Positions 6,865 through 16,665 of a DNA stretch of 16,665 bases are shown here, piece after piece. The notes beneath the pieces were generated by a model that saw nothing but the letters and a program-made list of their open reading frames with translations, was not told where the DNA came from and made no database searches. Position 1 is the first letter of the stretch, and each line of letters begins with the position of its first letter. The position numbers and the translations under genes were made by a program. Origin of the DNA: Russula earlei (taxonomy: Eukaryota; Basidiomycota; Agaricomycetes; Russulales; Russulaceae); assembly GCA_025769875.1 (NCBI GenBank), contig JAGFNK010001001.1:1-16665 (forward strand), written 5' to 3'.

Positions 6865-9800
6865 AAGAATAGTGTGTTGCAAGTGTACATTAGAAGACTG
6901 AATGCTATGAATATTCCATTCACTTTCGTCACTGCACACACGACGGCCGAGGAATCTGCTCTACTAGACAGTGGAGCAACAGAGAACTTCATCGATCACT
7001 CAGCTTGGAAAAGACTGAAGATTGGGAAACAAGAACTACATGAACCCATGGTAGTACGAAACGTCGATGGAACCCAGAATAAGCAAGGGGAACTCACCCA
7101 TTACTGCTGGCTTCGCGTCCGATACAAGGAGAAGGAGAGCTTGCAAAGGTTCTATCTCACAGATCTAGGAACGGATCGGGTCATCCTGGGATATCCCTTC
7201 CTATATGAATTTGACCCCACCATCAACTGGAAGAAAGGACAGCTGATGGAAGGAACGGTACAGATTGAGACTGCTCGATACAAGTACCTGGATCTCTATG
7301 TCGCAAAACTCCAAAAGCGAGCAAGAGATGAAAACCGACAATTGAAGAAAGGGGAAGCCATTTACCTACAAAAGACGACTATTGCTCAGAAGTGGGCTCA
7401 GCAGTCGATTAAACCACAAGAAGGAGAGGATCCCCTTGCCAATGTTCCAAAGCAATTCCACCGCTTTGCCGATGTCTTCTCAGAAGAGAAGTCCCAGAGG
7501 TTCCCACCACCAAGGGAACCAGACATGCAGATAGAGCTGTTACCTGACGCACCAAAGGAACTAAACTGCAAAGTGTACCCCCTTACACGAGATGAGCGAG
7601 AATACGTCAAGAAATTCCTAGCTGATGAAGTAGAGAAGCGATACATCACTCCAGGTCCATCCAGCTACACATCTCCGGTGTTCTTCATTGGCAAGAAGGA
7701 CAGCAAGGAGAAGAGGATCATTGTAGACTATCGACGACTAAATCAGTGGACTAGACGAGACAATGAACCTTTACCACATCTGGAACAAGAGGTGGAAAGA
7801 CTCTGAGGGAAAAAGGTCTTCTCCAAATTCGACATACGATGGGGATACAATAATGTGCGACTGGCAGAAGGAGATCGCTGGAAGGCAGCCTTCAAGACGC
7901 CATATGGAACCTACCTGCCCAACGTCATGTATTTTGGGCTCAAGAACGCACCAGCCTTCTTTACTAGGCTGATGAGAAGAGATTTCGGTGACTGGCTGGA
8001 CCGATGGGCAGAATACACGGTCAACTATCTGGACGACTTTGGAATTGCCACAGGGGACAGTCCTGAACAATTAGAAATCCATGAGCAATGTGTCAACGAA
8101 CTACTCACACTGATGCAGAAGAAGTCATACTTCCTGAAACCCCAGAAGTGCCAGTTCATGGTGCGCAAACTAACCATGCTAGGATGGGACATAGACGAAG
8201 GGAAGATGAAGATTGAAGCCTCCAAAGTCCGAGGAATCACGGACTGGCCTCGGGAAATCAAGGACGTACACGAAGTGCGCAAAGTCATGGGAGTCCTCAG
8301 TTACAATAGGGCTTTCATTCGAGGATTCAGTCAGATTGCTCGACCCATTATTGCCTTGACAAAGAAGGGGGTGCCATTTGAATGGACCCAAGAATGCAAA
8401 GATGCTTTGGAACGACTCATCCAGATAGTATCTTCCGACCCTGTCCTGCTCCATCCTGATGAGGAGCGACCCTTTGAACTGGAAGTAGACGCGTCCAATT
8501 ATGCCATTGGAGCAGTATTATTCCAGAAGGACGAACAAGGGAAGAGGAGGCCAATAGGCTACTTCTCAGCAGCCTTGAAACAAGCAGAGAAGAACTATGA
8601 CATATGGGACAAAGAGTTCTTAGCCATGGTGCGAGCCTTGAAACACTGGCGACACCTACTCATGGGAGCAAAGCATAAGGTGGTGGTTTATACAGACCAT
8701 GCGAACCTGTTGCATTACCGACACCCTCAGCGAATAAATGGTCGAGTGGCAAGATACATTACCTTCTTGGCAGACTTCGACTTAGAATTGAAACATCAGG
8801 CAGGGGCAAGGAATAAAGCAGATGCCCTGTCAAGGAGACCTGACCTTGACGATGGACAAGGGGATAAAGAAGAAGTGGTCGCGCTACCTGACCATCTTTT
8901 TATTCGAGTAATGCACACTACTGCATTGGAAGAACAGATAAAGAACCAACAAGGGGAAGAAAGACACCGATTAAAGTTACTTGATTGGGTACAGAGACAC
9001 CGACTGGAGAAGCGACATAACTTATGGTGGAAGAATGAAGCCTTGGTGGTTACAGGCGATGAAGGAACCCACAGGACCTTACTGGAACAGTATCATGACA
9101 GTCCCACAGCAGGACACCCAGGAAAAGCTAAAACATTACTGGGAATGATGCGATACTACTGGTGGCCCACCATAAGACGCTTTGTCGATCGATATGTGGA
9201 AGGATGCGCAATTTGCCAAAGTAACAAGTCAAACACTCATCCGAATCGACCTCCCTTGTATCCCATTCCACCAGAAGAAGGGGCTACTCCCTTCTCGACT
9301 GTCAGCATGGACTTTGTGGTCAAATTGCCGAAGTCGAAAGGATATGACAGTATATTGACTGTCACTGACCACGATTGTACTAAAGGCGTCATCTTGCTTC
9401 CTTGCAAAGAAGAAATGGACGCAGAAGAGCTAGCACAGCTCTATAAGGACAGAATATTCCCGTTTGTGGGAGTACCAAGCAAGATCATATCCGATCGAGA
9501 TAAACTAATAAGTTCCAAGTTCATTAGGGAACTTTGCGACCAGCTGCATATCAAACAGAATATCAGCACTGCCTACCATCCTCAGACAGATGGACAATCG
9601 GAAAGAACGAATCAGACGATGGAAACATCGCTAAGAATCTTTTGCAACCACCAACAAGACGACTGGGTGGATTGGCTGCCTCTGGTGCAATACACGATGA
9701 ATTCTAACGTTTCAGAGACAACCAGACAATCCCCTTTCTTCTTATGGATGGGTTTTACGCCCAAAGCACACCAACCAAATCGGGAAAGCAAGATACCAAG

Positions 9801-11013
9801 AATAGACAATTGGAAAGTCCGGATCCAGGAAGCGAGATCACAGGCACAAGAAGCGATGAAGATCGCTTCCCTAATGTGGAAGCGAAGAAGTAGTTTCCAA
9901 CCTTATCAGAAAGGAGAAAGGGTATGGCTCGACAGCACCAACCTAAAAACGACACATCCTACAGTGAAACTACGCCCAAAACGATATGGGCCCTTTGAAA
10001 TCACGGAGGTGGTTAGCCCGGTGACATACAGATTGGATCTCCCTAGCCGCTGGAGGATCCATAACGCGTTTCATGCCTCCTTATTGACACCTTACAAGGA
10101 AACCGAGGAGCATGGGGCCAACTACACCAATCCAGAAGCAGAATTGGTGGAAGGAGAAGAGGAATATGAAGTAGCAACGATTTTAGGTTCAAGACGAACT
10201 GGAAGGAGGAAACAGCTGGAGTATCAAGTCCGGTGGGAAGGGTACTCCGAAGCCCATGACTCTTGGGAGCCAGTAGAGAACATCAAAGTGTCTAGACTAA
10301 TAGAGGAATATCACAGAAAGAACCCCACGGCTATACGGGTTATAAAAGTCCAGCGAAAGATGCCCTCTACTTCCTCATCCCCATATCGTCGCTCACAAAT
10401 GTCCCAAACTCCCACTAATGAAATCGTTCCCCAGTCCGACCTCTCTGGTGTAGAGGGGCCACTTGAAATCACCACTCCCGATGCTTCCCTTCTTGCCTTC
10501 TTCCAAGGAATGGATGAACATAACACTGGAGAAGGAGAAGCAGATATGCGTCCTCTCGAATTTGGACCCCCTGCTGACCAAGTCGACGTTCAGCCTGGGG
10601 ATTGGGATGTGACGTCCCCCACCAGCACTCTTGCCCAGGATGCCCACCCTGGAGAGCCTTGGGTACGATGGGATGCTGACAGACACCACACAGGGATTGA
10701 CATCCCTGATGGCATGACTTGGGGCAACAAACCGGCCAGGTATGTGGCCTATGACGTTGCCTTGGGAGAGCCGAGAGTGAGGGGGAAGAATGGAGAAGGC
10801 CATGCAGACTATGGCGAGATCCTCCAGGCCACCCCTTGCTATAACCTCTATAACTATGGCCAAGACGAACATGACTTAGACTGCTTCGACACAGAGAGGC
10901 AGTTCGAAGGGCGCTGGAGACAGACCCTCTACCTGCTAGGCGACTATGGGCTGCAGGCAGAACTCTACCGCTTGGACCATCTCTACACCCTTACAAGAGA
11001 CGCTGGAAGCTAA
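6832..11013 (+). pseudogene. pol: Pol polyprotein: PR-RT-RNase H-integrase-chromodomain, one nonsense mutation
   Basis: Pol copies element RNA to DNA and inserts it. The frame is continuous from the -1 shift for about 1,390 codons except for TGA at 7804-7806 inside RT. Protease: LLDSGATENFI, DSG at 6967-6975. RT: motif A Asp at 7831, YLDD at 8026-8037. RNase H: Asp 8488, Glu 8614, Asp 8695, Asp 8821. Integrase: HX6H (9094, 9115), CX2C (9205, 9214), then D 9310, D 9493, E 9601, with D and E 36 codons apart as in D,D35E enzymes. A GPF segment lies near 9988 and a chromodomain at about 10162-10325 (EYEV, VRWEGY, SWEP), which in chromoviruses can target integration to marked chromatin. About 220 unrecognised residues follow. 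The stop lies between KRIIVDYRRLNQW and KVFSKFD and fits CGA to TGA, so RT is made only by readthrough or not at all. Confidence 0.93.
10360..11013 (+). other. Unrecognised C-terminal extension of Pol
   Basis: After the chromodomain the pol frame stays open for about 220 codons with no family I recognise. It starts near an in-frame ATG (10360) with a Ser/Thr/Pro-rich stretch. It becomes acidic and rich in Trp, Asp and Gly (10560-10850), then hydrophobic/helical around the LYLLGDYGLQAELYRLDHLY segment (10930-10990). The TAA at 11011 follows a point where a one-base shift would carry the helix into the next frame. It may therefore be the N-terminal half of the third ORF product rather than part of Pol. 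Both readings fit the sequence. Confidence 0.5.
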
Positions 11014-12076
11014 CTATAAGGTGCTTGAAGAAGAGGAGAAGCAGCTGCGCTACAAGCTCAGCAAGTACCTAGCTGAGAAGCGAGGAGTAGAGAGAGACAG
11101 GGCTGAAGCCAAGGAGAGAATGGCGGCAGCCAAAGTACGCTCACGTTGTTGGGAGTTCATTGAAGCAGGCTGTAGCCAGGGAGAAACCCCTCCAGGTGTC
11201 TGGGCTGAAGAACTCCTCACCAACTATCGGGCTGGGCAGCCCACTCCCCCTCTACCCAGTCTTCGTCCCTCAGCTGCCTTTGGCAGACATCGCTCAGGGG
11301 TATGCTACCTCTGACCCAGAACCAGTACCAGCCAGCCCCACACCTACGACGGTGCAAGGGTATCAGAAGAGGAGATGAACGTCCTCCAAACCATGTCCGG
11401 TATGCGCCTTCGAGGAGGAGCAGGATCGGAAGCGTCACCAAACCCTTCCCCCCAGAGCTCTATCTATTACCATTCCTATAGCAGCAGTGGGGAAGCGTCT
11501 ACTGCAACGGCTGACTTCATTCCGGAGCCTCAGCAGCTGAACATGATAGAAGGGAGGAGGAAAAGGAACCGATGCAAGTATTGTGGCGAGGTAGGACATT
11601 TTAACAAGTACTGTCCACTGCCCCACCAGTATTGCCACGACCAACTGGCAGCAGACGCTGCCTCACATTGCCTAGTACCTCCCTATCATCGTTCCTATAC
11701 ACCAATCAGATCATGCCCTTTCCACCGAGGATGGGAACAGGCACACCCGAGCAGGAAGAGGAAGTCCGACCAGGAGAGGGAGGACACTGCTAACCCGCGC
11801 ATTTTGCAGGTAGCGAAAGGAGAAGGGTCCAGGACCTTTCAAGAACCTTTCACTACGACTCCTCTTCGCTCAGACACACCTCCAGTCCGGAGGTTACCTA
11901 GGGACTCTGACAGACTCCCACAGATCATGTCTCCTTCAGCCACTGCTGAGGAGTCAGAGGCGATAGTGGCCTCAGCATTGGCTGCCTATGAGGCAGCAGA
12001 AGAAGGCCGATACACCTTCACCACATCACCTCCTCCCCTTGATGATGATGGCGTTGACCCCACCACTCGATTTTAG
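10946..12076 (+). pseudogene. Third ORF 3' of pol: helical segment plus CCHC zinc knuckle
   Basis: This frame is +1 relative to pol. It is open from ATG 10946 to a stop at 12074-12076, apart from TGA at 11312-11314, which fits a mutated CGA. About 11000-11150 encodes a charged, Leu/Glu/Arg-rich probable coiled coil (KVLEEEEKQLRYKL). Then come Cys/Trp-containing and Pro/Ser-rich linkers, a basic run with a CX2CX4HX4C knuckle (11573-11614, CKYCGEVGHFNKYC), a His/Cys-rich patch, a basic RKRKSDQ stretch and an acidic end. No signal peptide or membrane segment is visible, so it is not an envelope protein although it sits in the env position. A nucleic-acid-binding accessory role is inference. It may start at 10946 overlapping pol by 68 nt, or continue the pol extension through a frameshift near 11000. 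Confidence 0.7.
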
Positions 12077-12104
12077 AATCGTTGGTGTGTGGGACCACCA
12101 ATCT

Positions 12105-12117
12105 GAAGGAGGGGTAA
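12105..12117 (+). promoter_or_regulatory. Polypurine tract of element 1
   Basis: GAAGGAGGGG followed by TAA ends one base before the 3' LTR (TGTTACC at 12118). Such a tract resists RNase H and primes plus-strand DNA synthesis in LTR elements. Confidence 0.88.
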
Positions 12118-12707
12118 TGTTACCGAGTGGTTTGGGGTCCGGAAGATGCCGGAACACCTGAACTATGGACTGCACCGTTTGCATTATGCGTGCGTCAGAT
12201 CTTGATCGTTTATGTTCCTTGATATCACATTCGGAGCGCGTTGATCGTATCTTTCAGAAGATGTACTGAAGAAGCAATGAGTAGCATTGCTTCTGTCCCA
12301 GATGTTCCTGTACCACCACGTACGTCGATTCCTTGATTGGGGAAGCACTTAATGCTTCCAGCACCGAGATCGTTTACATAGAAGCAACCTCGCTTCTATG
12401 AGCCATGTTTTGCTTCTATAGCACCGACTAGTACTACAGTAGTACAAACCTTATCCCTGTAGGGCTATATAAAGCCCCCAGTAGTAACAGTTGAGCCCTA
12501 AGCTCGACTTAGTTTGCCAATCCCAAACAGTTGACTCCTACCCCCGTCTGCAGAGCCCCTCTCATCTTGTTGTCATACTCTAGAAGGATCTAACACTCCT
12601 TCCCCTCCACGAGTATTGCTTGCTTGACTCAAGCATATCTGCATTGGTAGGACAGCATTTATAGACGCGACCATTGATCTTATTTAAGGCACTTTGGAGC
12701 CTTAACA
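12118..12707 (+). repeat. 3' LTR of element 1
   Basis: The 590-bp copy matches the 5' LTR except for about 8 substitutions (7 transitions) and 2 one-base insertions. It keeps the U3 hairpins, the TATA box (12466-12473) and the AAGCTCGACTTA block (12500-12511). The U5 palindrome of the 5' LTR is broken here (GACAGCATTTATAGACGCG). It abuts directly on RT sequence of element 2. Confidence 0.96.
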
Positions 12708-13690
12708 GATGACACCCTCGCAGCATTCACGACGAGACCACTTCGGACCTTTTCGAACCATTTAATAAATGACATTTTGGCCTCTGCACGCCCCAGGTAC
12801 TTTCCAATGCTTTATGAACACCATCCTAGCGAAAATACACTTGCCACTAACACGAGTGGTTGTTTTATCTAGATGATATATTATCATGGCACAATCCTGA
12901 ACGAACTAGACGACTGGACACATAGGTCCTAAAAACACTCCAAGACCACAACTTATACTTGAAACCGAGAAATGTGCTTCCGACAAAACTCTATTAGTTT
13001 ATCTAGGCATCAATATCTTCCCAGGACAAATATCCATAGGACCAGACAAATTAATAGGCATTACAAAATGGCCTACTCCGACCAATGTGACGGAAGTACA
13101 AAGCAGGTCTAGGGATTCTTGCAACTTCTACCGATGATTTATCCACCAATACTCTCAATAGTCACGGCCCTTGTTTAATATTTACAAAGAAGAGGAACCC
13201 CTTCAAGTGGGAAGAAAGAAAGAAAAGAAAAAGCCTTCCGCACCCTCATTGAAGCATTTATGAAAGCACCAGTCTTAGCACTACCAGACCACTCCTGACC
13301 GTTCCCGCTTGATCTGTGATGCAAGCGACTTTGCAGTCAGCTCTATCCTAGAAAACCAGATGAACTAAACCGGTACCACCCATTGCATACTTTCCAAGTC
13401 ACTGGATCCTGCTCAGAGGAACTATATGATCTATGACAAAGAACCTCTAGCCATAGTATCCTCCCTTGGCACTTCCGGCATTACTTAGAAGGAGCTAAAC
13501 ACCCAGTAGAATTGTGGACAGACCACAACAACCTCACATACTTCATGATGAAACAAAAGCTCACCTGACGACAAGCTCGATGGGCTTTGCTACTCAGCGC
13601 ATTTCAATTTCCACATTTACACCACCCCGGGACCCAAAACAAGGCAGATGGTCTGTCCAGGTGGCCAGACTATAAAGAGGGGATGCATGA
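12708..13690 (+). pseudogene. pol: Element 2 pol relic: 5'-truncated RT and RNase H
   Basis: This is a second Ty3/gypsy pol, broken by many stops and frameshifts. RT palm text can be read across frames. A damaged RFGLFEP-like stretch (about 12740-12760) is followed by GTFQ..MNTI and then YLDD at 12866-12877. NLYLKPRKC and GITKWPTPTNVTEVQ follow. RNase H keeps DASDFA (13318), DKEPLAI (about 13436) and TDHNNLTYF (13521), and ends with a KADGLSRW-like segment near 13645-13665. The RT N-terminus, protease and gag are missing because the sequence starts at the LTR of element 1. It is more decayed than element 1 and differs from it in sequence, so it belongs to another family. Confidence 0.88.
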
Positions 13691-13779
13691 AAATGATTGC
13701 AAAGGTCCTGCTGGACCAACAATTTTTTAAAATTAGAGCAACCCGATCATCCACGATGGAACCTATAGGAGACTTTGAA

Positions 13780-14601
13780 CTAAGAAAACAATTATGTTCC
13801 AGCAAAGACTATGACCCGGAGGTCAAAGCAGCCTTAGAAACCATCCTAAAGAATGGACCCCATCGCCTTACAAAAGGCTTGAGGACTGAACTTAGAAGAT
13901 GGACTGATTCTTTTCAAAGGAAAAGTCTAGGTCCCAAGGTCAGATACACTAGGCATACGGTCCTCAAAGTACCACGATTCCTTAGCCACTGGCCACCTGG
14001 GTCAATGGAAGACCTACAAACTAATAAGCTGTAACTATTGGTGGCCAGGAATGCTAACATTGTCAAGAGCTATGGGATGGTTGTGCTATATGTCAAAGCA
14101 CAAAGAACCGCCCAAACAATGACCATACCCCTAGTCCCTATTCACCCCAGTGGGCAAGATATGGGACAGCGTCACCATGGACTTCATTGTCGACCTACCC
14201 CTTCTCAAGGGTTATGACAGCCTACTAGTAGTTGTGGACCACTTCAGTAAAGCTGCCATCATCTCCCCATGTCATAAGACCATCACCGCAGAAGATACTG
14301 CCTCCCTAATCATGAACAATGTGTGGAGATGAGTAGGGTTGCCAACCCAAATCATCTCTGACCAAAGTCCCCAGTTTGCAGCTAAAGTACCCAGAACTAT
14401 GGAGAAAACTAAACGTTAAGTCTTCCTTAGCACAGCATACCACCCCCAGTCAGATGGGGAAACAGAAAAAGTCAACCAAGAACTGGAAACAGTATCTGAG
14501 AATCTTCTGTAACCACCAACAGGATAATTGGGCCAAACTAGTCCCATTCATGGAGTTTTCCCATAATGCATGCACCCATAGCACGACCCACAAAGCCCCC
14601 T
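13780..14601 (+). pseudogene. Element 2 integrase relic, first part
   Basis: The zinc-binding part is readable as HDSLATGH (His at 13973 and 13994) and CAIC (Cys at 14082 and 14091). The catalytic core follows: TMDFIVDLP (Asp 14180), VVVDHFSKAAI, IISDQ (Asp 14360) and GETEKVNQ (Glu 14465), with stops and frameshifts between. It breaks off at THKAP, where a solo LTR is inserted. The same frame resumes as PFEIWYGF after it. Confidence 0.87.
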
Positions 14602-14983
14602 TGTTGCGCAGCATAGAGCACAGCTAACAGGCCAAGCAACCCACCTTAGAGGTTGTGCTAATGCTCAAGTGATTTGGGGTGGTTGAGCAATGAGTATACT
14701 TGTCTACAAGTATGGTTTTATACCTCTATGACCCAGGGCTGTTCCTAAGTCCAAAAGGTGACTACAGGTGTCCACTATATCGCGCATTAAGTGACGCATG
14801 ATGTGGAAACGTTCTAGACGCCAGCATAAGGCTGCATCTTGTGATAGATAGCGTAGTATGCGTAACCCTATTGCCATAGCGCATATACTAACGTTCTGTC
14901 TAACATGTAACATCTATGAGCGGATCTTGAACCTTGTATGAAGGTCTACGCCTTCTTTGATCCATTTGGGTTCCGGTTCAACA
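14602..14983 (+). mobile_element. Solo LTR inserted in element 2 integrase
   Basis: The 382-bp segment starts TGTTG and ends CAACA, a perfect 5-bp inverted end pair. The flanks are CCCCT on the left and CCCTT on the right, fitting a 5-bp target duplication with one change. Removing the segment and one flank copy rejoins the integrase as HKAPFEIWYGF. Inside, about 65 bases (14720-14786) resemble the element 2 LTR at 15707-15771, sharing AGGTGTCCAC and GCGCA, so it is a related LTR family. No internal domain remains, as expected after LTR-LTR recombination. Confidence 0.75.
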
Positions 14984-15609
14984 CCCTTTGAAATATGGTA
15001 TGGCTTCAATCCAACATTTGCCCCCCTCTTAGTTTCAACACCAAGTTCCCTTCCGTCTTGGAACGCCTGCAACAACTAGATTTACTTAGAGAGGAGGTCG
15101 CAGCCTCCCTTTGGTATGCCACCGCACTGATGGGAACCCAGCTCCCATTTCCCCAAGTACCAGTTAAGACAGGAGACTTAGTCTGGCTGGAAGCCACTAA
15201 TCTGAAGACAACACACCAAAGCCAAGATAGCCCCCGACGATATGGACCCTTTAAGGTTGTCACCTCAACCCAGTCAACGTATGCCTAGAACTACCACAAG
15301 ACATGGAGGATGCACCAGTCTTCCATAAACTCCCTGATCAAACCATACAAAGATACCACTGCCCACGGTCCTAACTTCAAACAACCCCCCCTACTATAGT
15401 GGAAGGGAGAGGAACAATATGAAGTGGACAAAGTCCTCACGTCCAGACATTCCCCTAACCATAGAGGCATTCAATACCTAATACAATGGAAAGGGTACCC
15501 CGCAGCAGAGAAACACTTGGGAGCCCGCATCCAACCTAGTCAAAGCCAAAGAGGCTGTAAAGGCCTTTCATTGGCAGTACCCAACAAATGCCCAAGCCTA
15601 ATAACATAG
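14984..15609 (+). pseudogene. Element 2 integrase end and chromodomain relic
   Basis: After the solo LTR the text resumes with PFEIWYGFNPTF, then KFPSVLERLQQLDLLREEVAASL, VKTGDLVWLEATNLKT and RRYGPFKVV (the GPF/Y region). A chromodomain follows with EVDKVLTSRH, YLIQWKGYP and TWEPASNL, read across frames. Several one-base shifts and stops separate these blocks. It establishes element 2 as another chromovirus. Confidence 0.87.
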
Positions 15610-15630
15610 TTGCAGGAGCAACTAGGTCAT

Positions 15631-15644
15631 AAAGAGGGGATGAA
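15631..15644 (+). promoter_or_regulatory. Polypurine tract of element 2
   Basis: AAAGAGGGGATGAA lies immediately before the TGTCATGA start of the 3' LTR, in the same arrangement as in element 1. Confidence 0.75.
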
Positions 15645-16599
15645 TGTCATGAACCATTCTCCAGAGAGGGCCCTTGAAGGACCCTTCTTTATGAGAGGAA
15701 ACCCAAGCCTCTATGGTGTCACCCTGTTCACAAGCAAAAGGGGTGAGTAGAGGTGTCCACAATATTGCGCACGCATTGTCGCGTAAGCGATTCTTGGCAC
15801 AATCGACATACAGCAAGCCCCACTTAAGGACAACCCTTTTAGCAATAAAGGACAGTACTAAGACCTCCCTAAGGACCCTTTAGGACAACACTAGATGCCC
15901 TATAATAGGCACTAACACAGTATCAAAGACCCTGCAACGCGTTATTAGACTAACTCTAATAACTATAGAACGAACTATAAGGCAATACTAAGGACCTTAA
16001 TAGAAGCATTAGGGTCGACTCTAAGGCCCTAATAGAACTATACAAGGGGCCTTATAGGATAACACTATTCTCTGAACCAGACTACAAGTCCTCAAAGGAC
16101 CGGCCCTAAACTAACCAACAGAAAATGAATCAGGTGTTTGCACGGTACTAAAGCAGTGAACATGTGGACAGTGAAGGCTCTTACTCATCAAGAGAAGCCT
16201 TCTTACTCAGCAGCTTACTGAGCATGACTGAGCATGCTCAGTAAGCGCACTCCGACTTCTTACTCATCACTCTATTGTGCTTGATAACAAGGTTACAACT
16301 TGTCCCCTATTTAGCAGTCCTCTTGTATTATATAAGTGCTCAATAAAGTAGTGGACAGTCCTCAGACTGTCCATTGTTTACGACACTCTCCATTCCTGGG
16401 ATACCTTTAAGGACCATCCTTGTGACCATTCTGGCCTCTTCCCTGCGTACTGCTCGACTCTACCATGACTATACCTCTCTGGTATTTGCTACTGCTGCTG
16501 GACTCTACTTCTTGCCCACGCCATCTTGGACATCTATCAACTCATCTTTGAGCTTACCCCTTGCTCTTGAACTGGATAGTTCAACAGTGAGTCTTGACA
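15645..16599 (+). repeat. 3' LTR of element 2
   Basis: This proposed 955-bp LTR starts TGTCATGA and ends TCTTGACA, inverted ends with one mismatch. It holds degenerate short repeats of the type AAGGACC and CTAATAG (about 15830-16075) and a hairpin with 13-bp arms (16214-16245). A TATA-like TATATAA (16329-16335) and AATAAAG follow, then a hairpin GGACAGTC-ctca-GACTGTCC (16353-16372) near the expected RNA start. The left end is firm from the polypurine tract. The right end rests on the inverted end match, since no second copy is in the window. Confidence 0.78.
16353..16372 (+). other. Perfect hairpin at predicted transcript start of element 2 LTR
   Basis: The 8-bp arms GGACAGTC and GACTGTCC enclose the 4-nt loop CTCA, 24 bp below a TATATAA. 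In RNA this would form a stable cap-proximal stem. Its role is unknown. Confidence 0.6.
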
Positions 16600-16665
16600 G
16601 TTGCGACCAGTACAAGAATACTGGAAATTAAATGAATGGACCATATGGAATTGATATCCATTACC
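16600..16665. other. Right flank, nothing recognised
   Basis: Sixty-six bases of AT-rich sequence follow the proposed LTR end. I see no gene or repeat end in them. Confidence 0.4.

Larger units (their letters stand above)
4084..12707 (+). mobile_element. Near-complete Ty3/gypsy chromovirus (element 1)
   Basis: The 8.62-kb element has LTRs of 588 and 590 bp, both beginning TGTTA and ending TAACA, with about 8 substitutions and 2 one-base indels between them. Order: 5' LTR, self-complementary primer site, gag with CCHC knuckle, -1 frameshift signal, pol (protease, RT, RNase H, integrase, chromodomain), a third frame with a second CCHC knuckle, polypurine tract, 3' LTR. The domain order PR-RT-RH-IN-chromodomain defines a chromovirus of the Metaviridae. 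The layout of the primer site resembles the Tf1/sushi group. In-frame stops in the gag leader, RT and third ORF suggest it cannot move unaided. The 5-bp flanks (GGCTG, GATGA) do not match. Confidence 0.95.

Noticed and set aside
10946..12076. Third ORF as an envelope gene
   Set aside because: Its place 3' of pol suggests env, but there is no signal peptide, transmembrane segment or cleavage site, and it holds a CCHC zinc knuckle and charged helical sequence.
16374..16631. An 85-codon ORF near the right end
   Set aside because: It lies in the R-U5 part of the proposed LTR and runs through its end, so it is a chance frame.

Overview
The window looks like a gene-poor block of nested transposable elements from a filamentous fungus, most likely a basidiomycete (Agaricomycetes). 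The basis for that is the type of chromodomain Ty3/gypsy elements present and the absence of any recognisable host gene; I could not run a search, so the taxonomy is inference. Nothing suggests prokaryotic coding, so GTG-initiated reading frames were not trusted.

Layout. 1-1353 is CT-rich to mixed sequence with no gene I can identify. 1354-1952 is an old, 3'-truncated LTR of the same family as the main element. 2101-2241 is a small MITE-like element with CAGCCC ends. 2250-4083 is a 1.83 kb element with 111-bp terminal inverted repeats. Its G-rich, low-complexity interior includes three 46-bp tandem repeats. 4084-12707 is an almost complete 8.6 kb Ty3/gypsy chromovirus (element 1). Its LTRs are 588 and 590 bp and differ at about 8 substitutions and 2 one-base indels by hand alignment. 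12708-15609 is the 5'-truncated, heavily mutated pol of a second chromovirus (element 2), interrupted by a 382-bp solo LTR at 14602-14983. 15645-16599 is the 3' LTR of element 2.

Element 1 carries gag (CCHC knuckle), then pol in the -1 frame (protease, RT, RNase H, integrase, chromodomain), then an unusual third reading frame 3' of pol with a helical segment and a second CCHC knuckle. Two control signals are readable. First, the 12 bases directly after the 5' LTR (4672-4683) are a perfect complement of LTR bases 4466-4477, which lie 34 bp below the TATA box. This is the layout of Tf1-type self-primed reverse transcription. Second, a GGGTTTT heptamer sits directly before the gag stop, followed after 8 nt by a 6-bp hairpin. 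This is the layout of a -1 ribosomal frameshift joining gag to pol.

Element 1 is probably not autonomous now. In-frame stops interrupt the gag leader, RT (TGA at 7804) and the third ORF (TGA at 11312). Both TGAs fit CGA-to-TGA transitions, suggesting C-to-T decay, possibly of methylated CpG. All other catalytic motifs I checked are intact. The flanks of element 1 show no target-site duplication, and the missing 5' half of element 2 is not on its other side, so the locus has also been rearranged.
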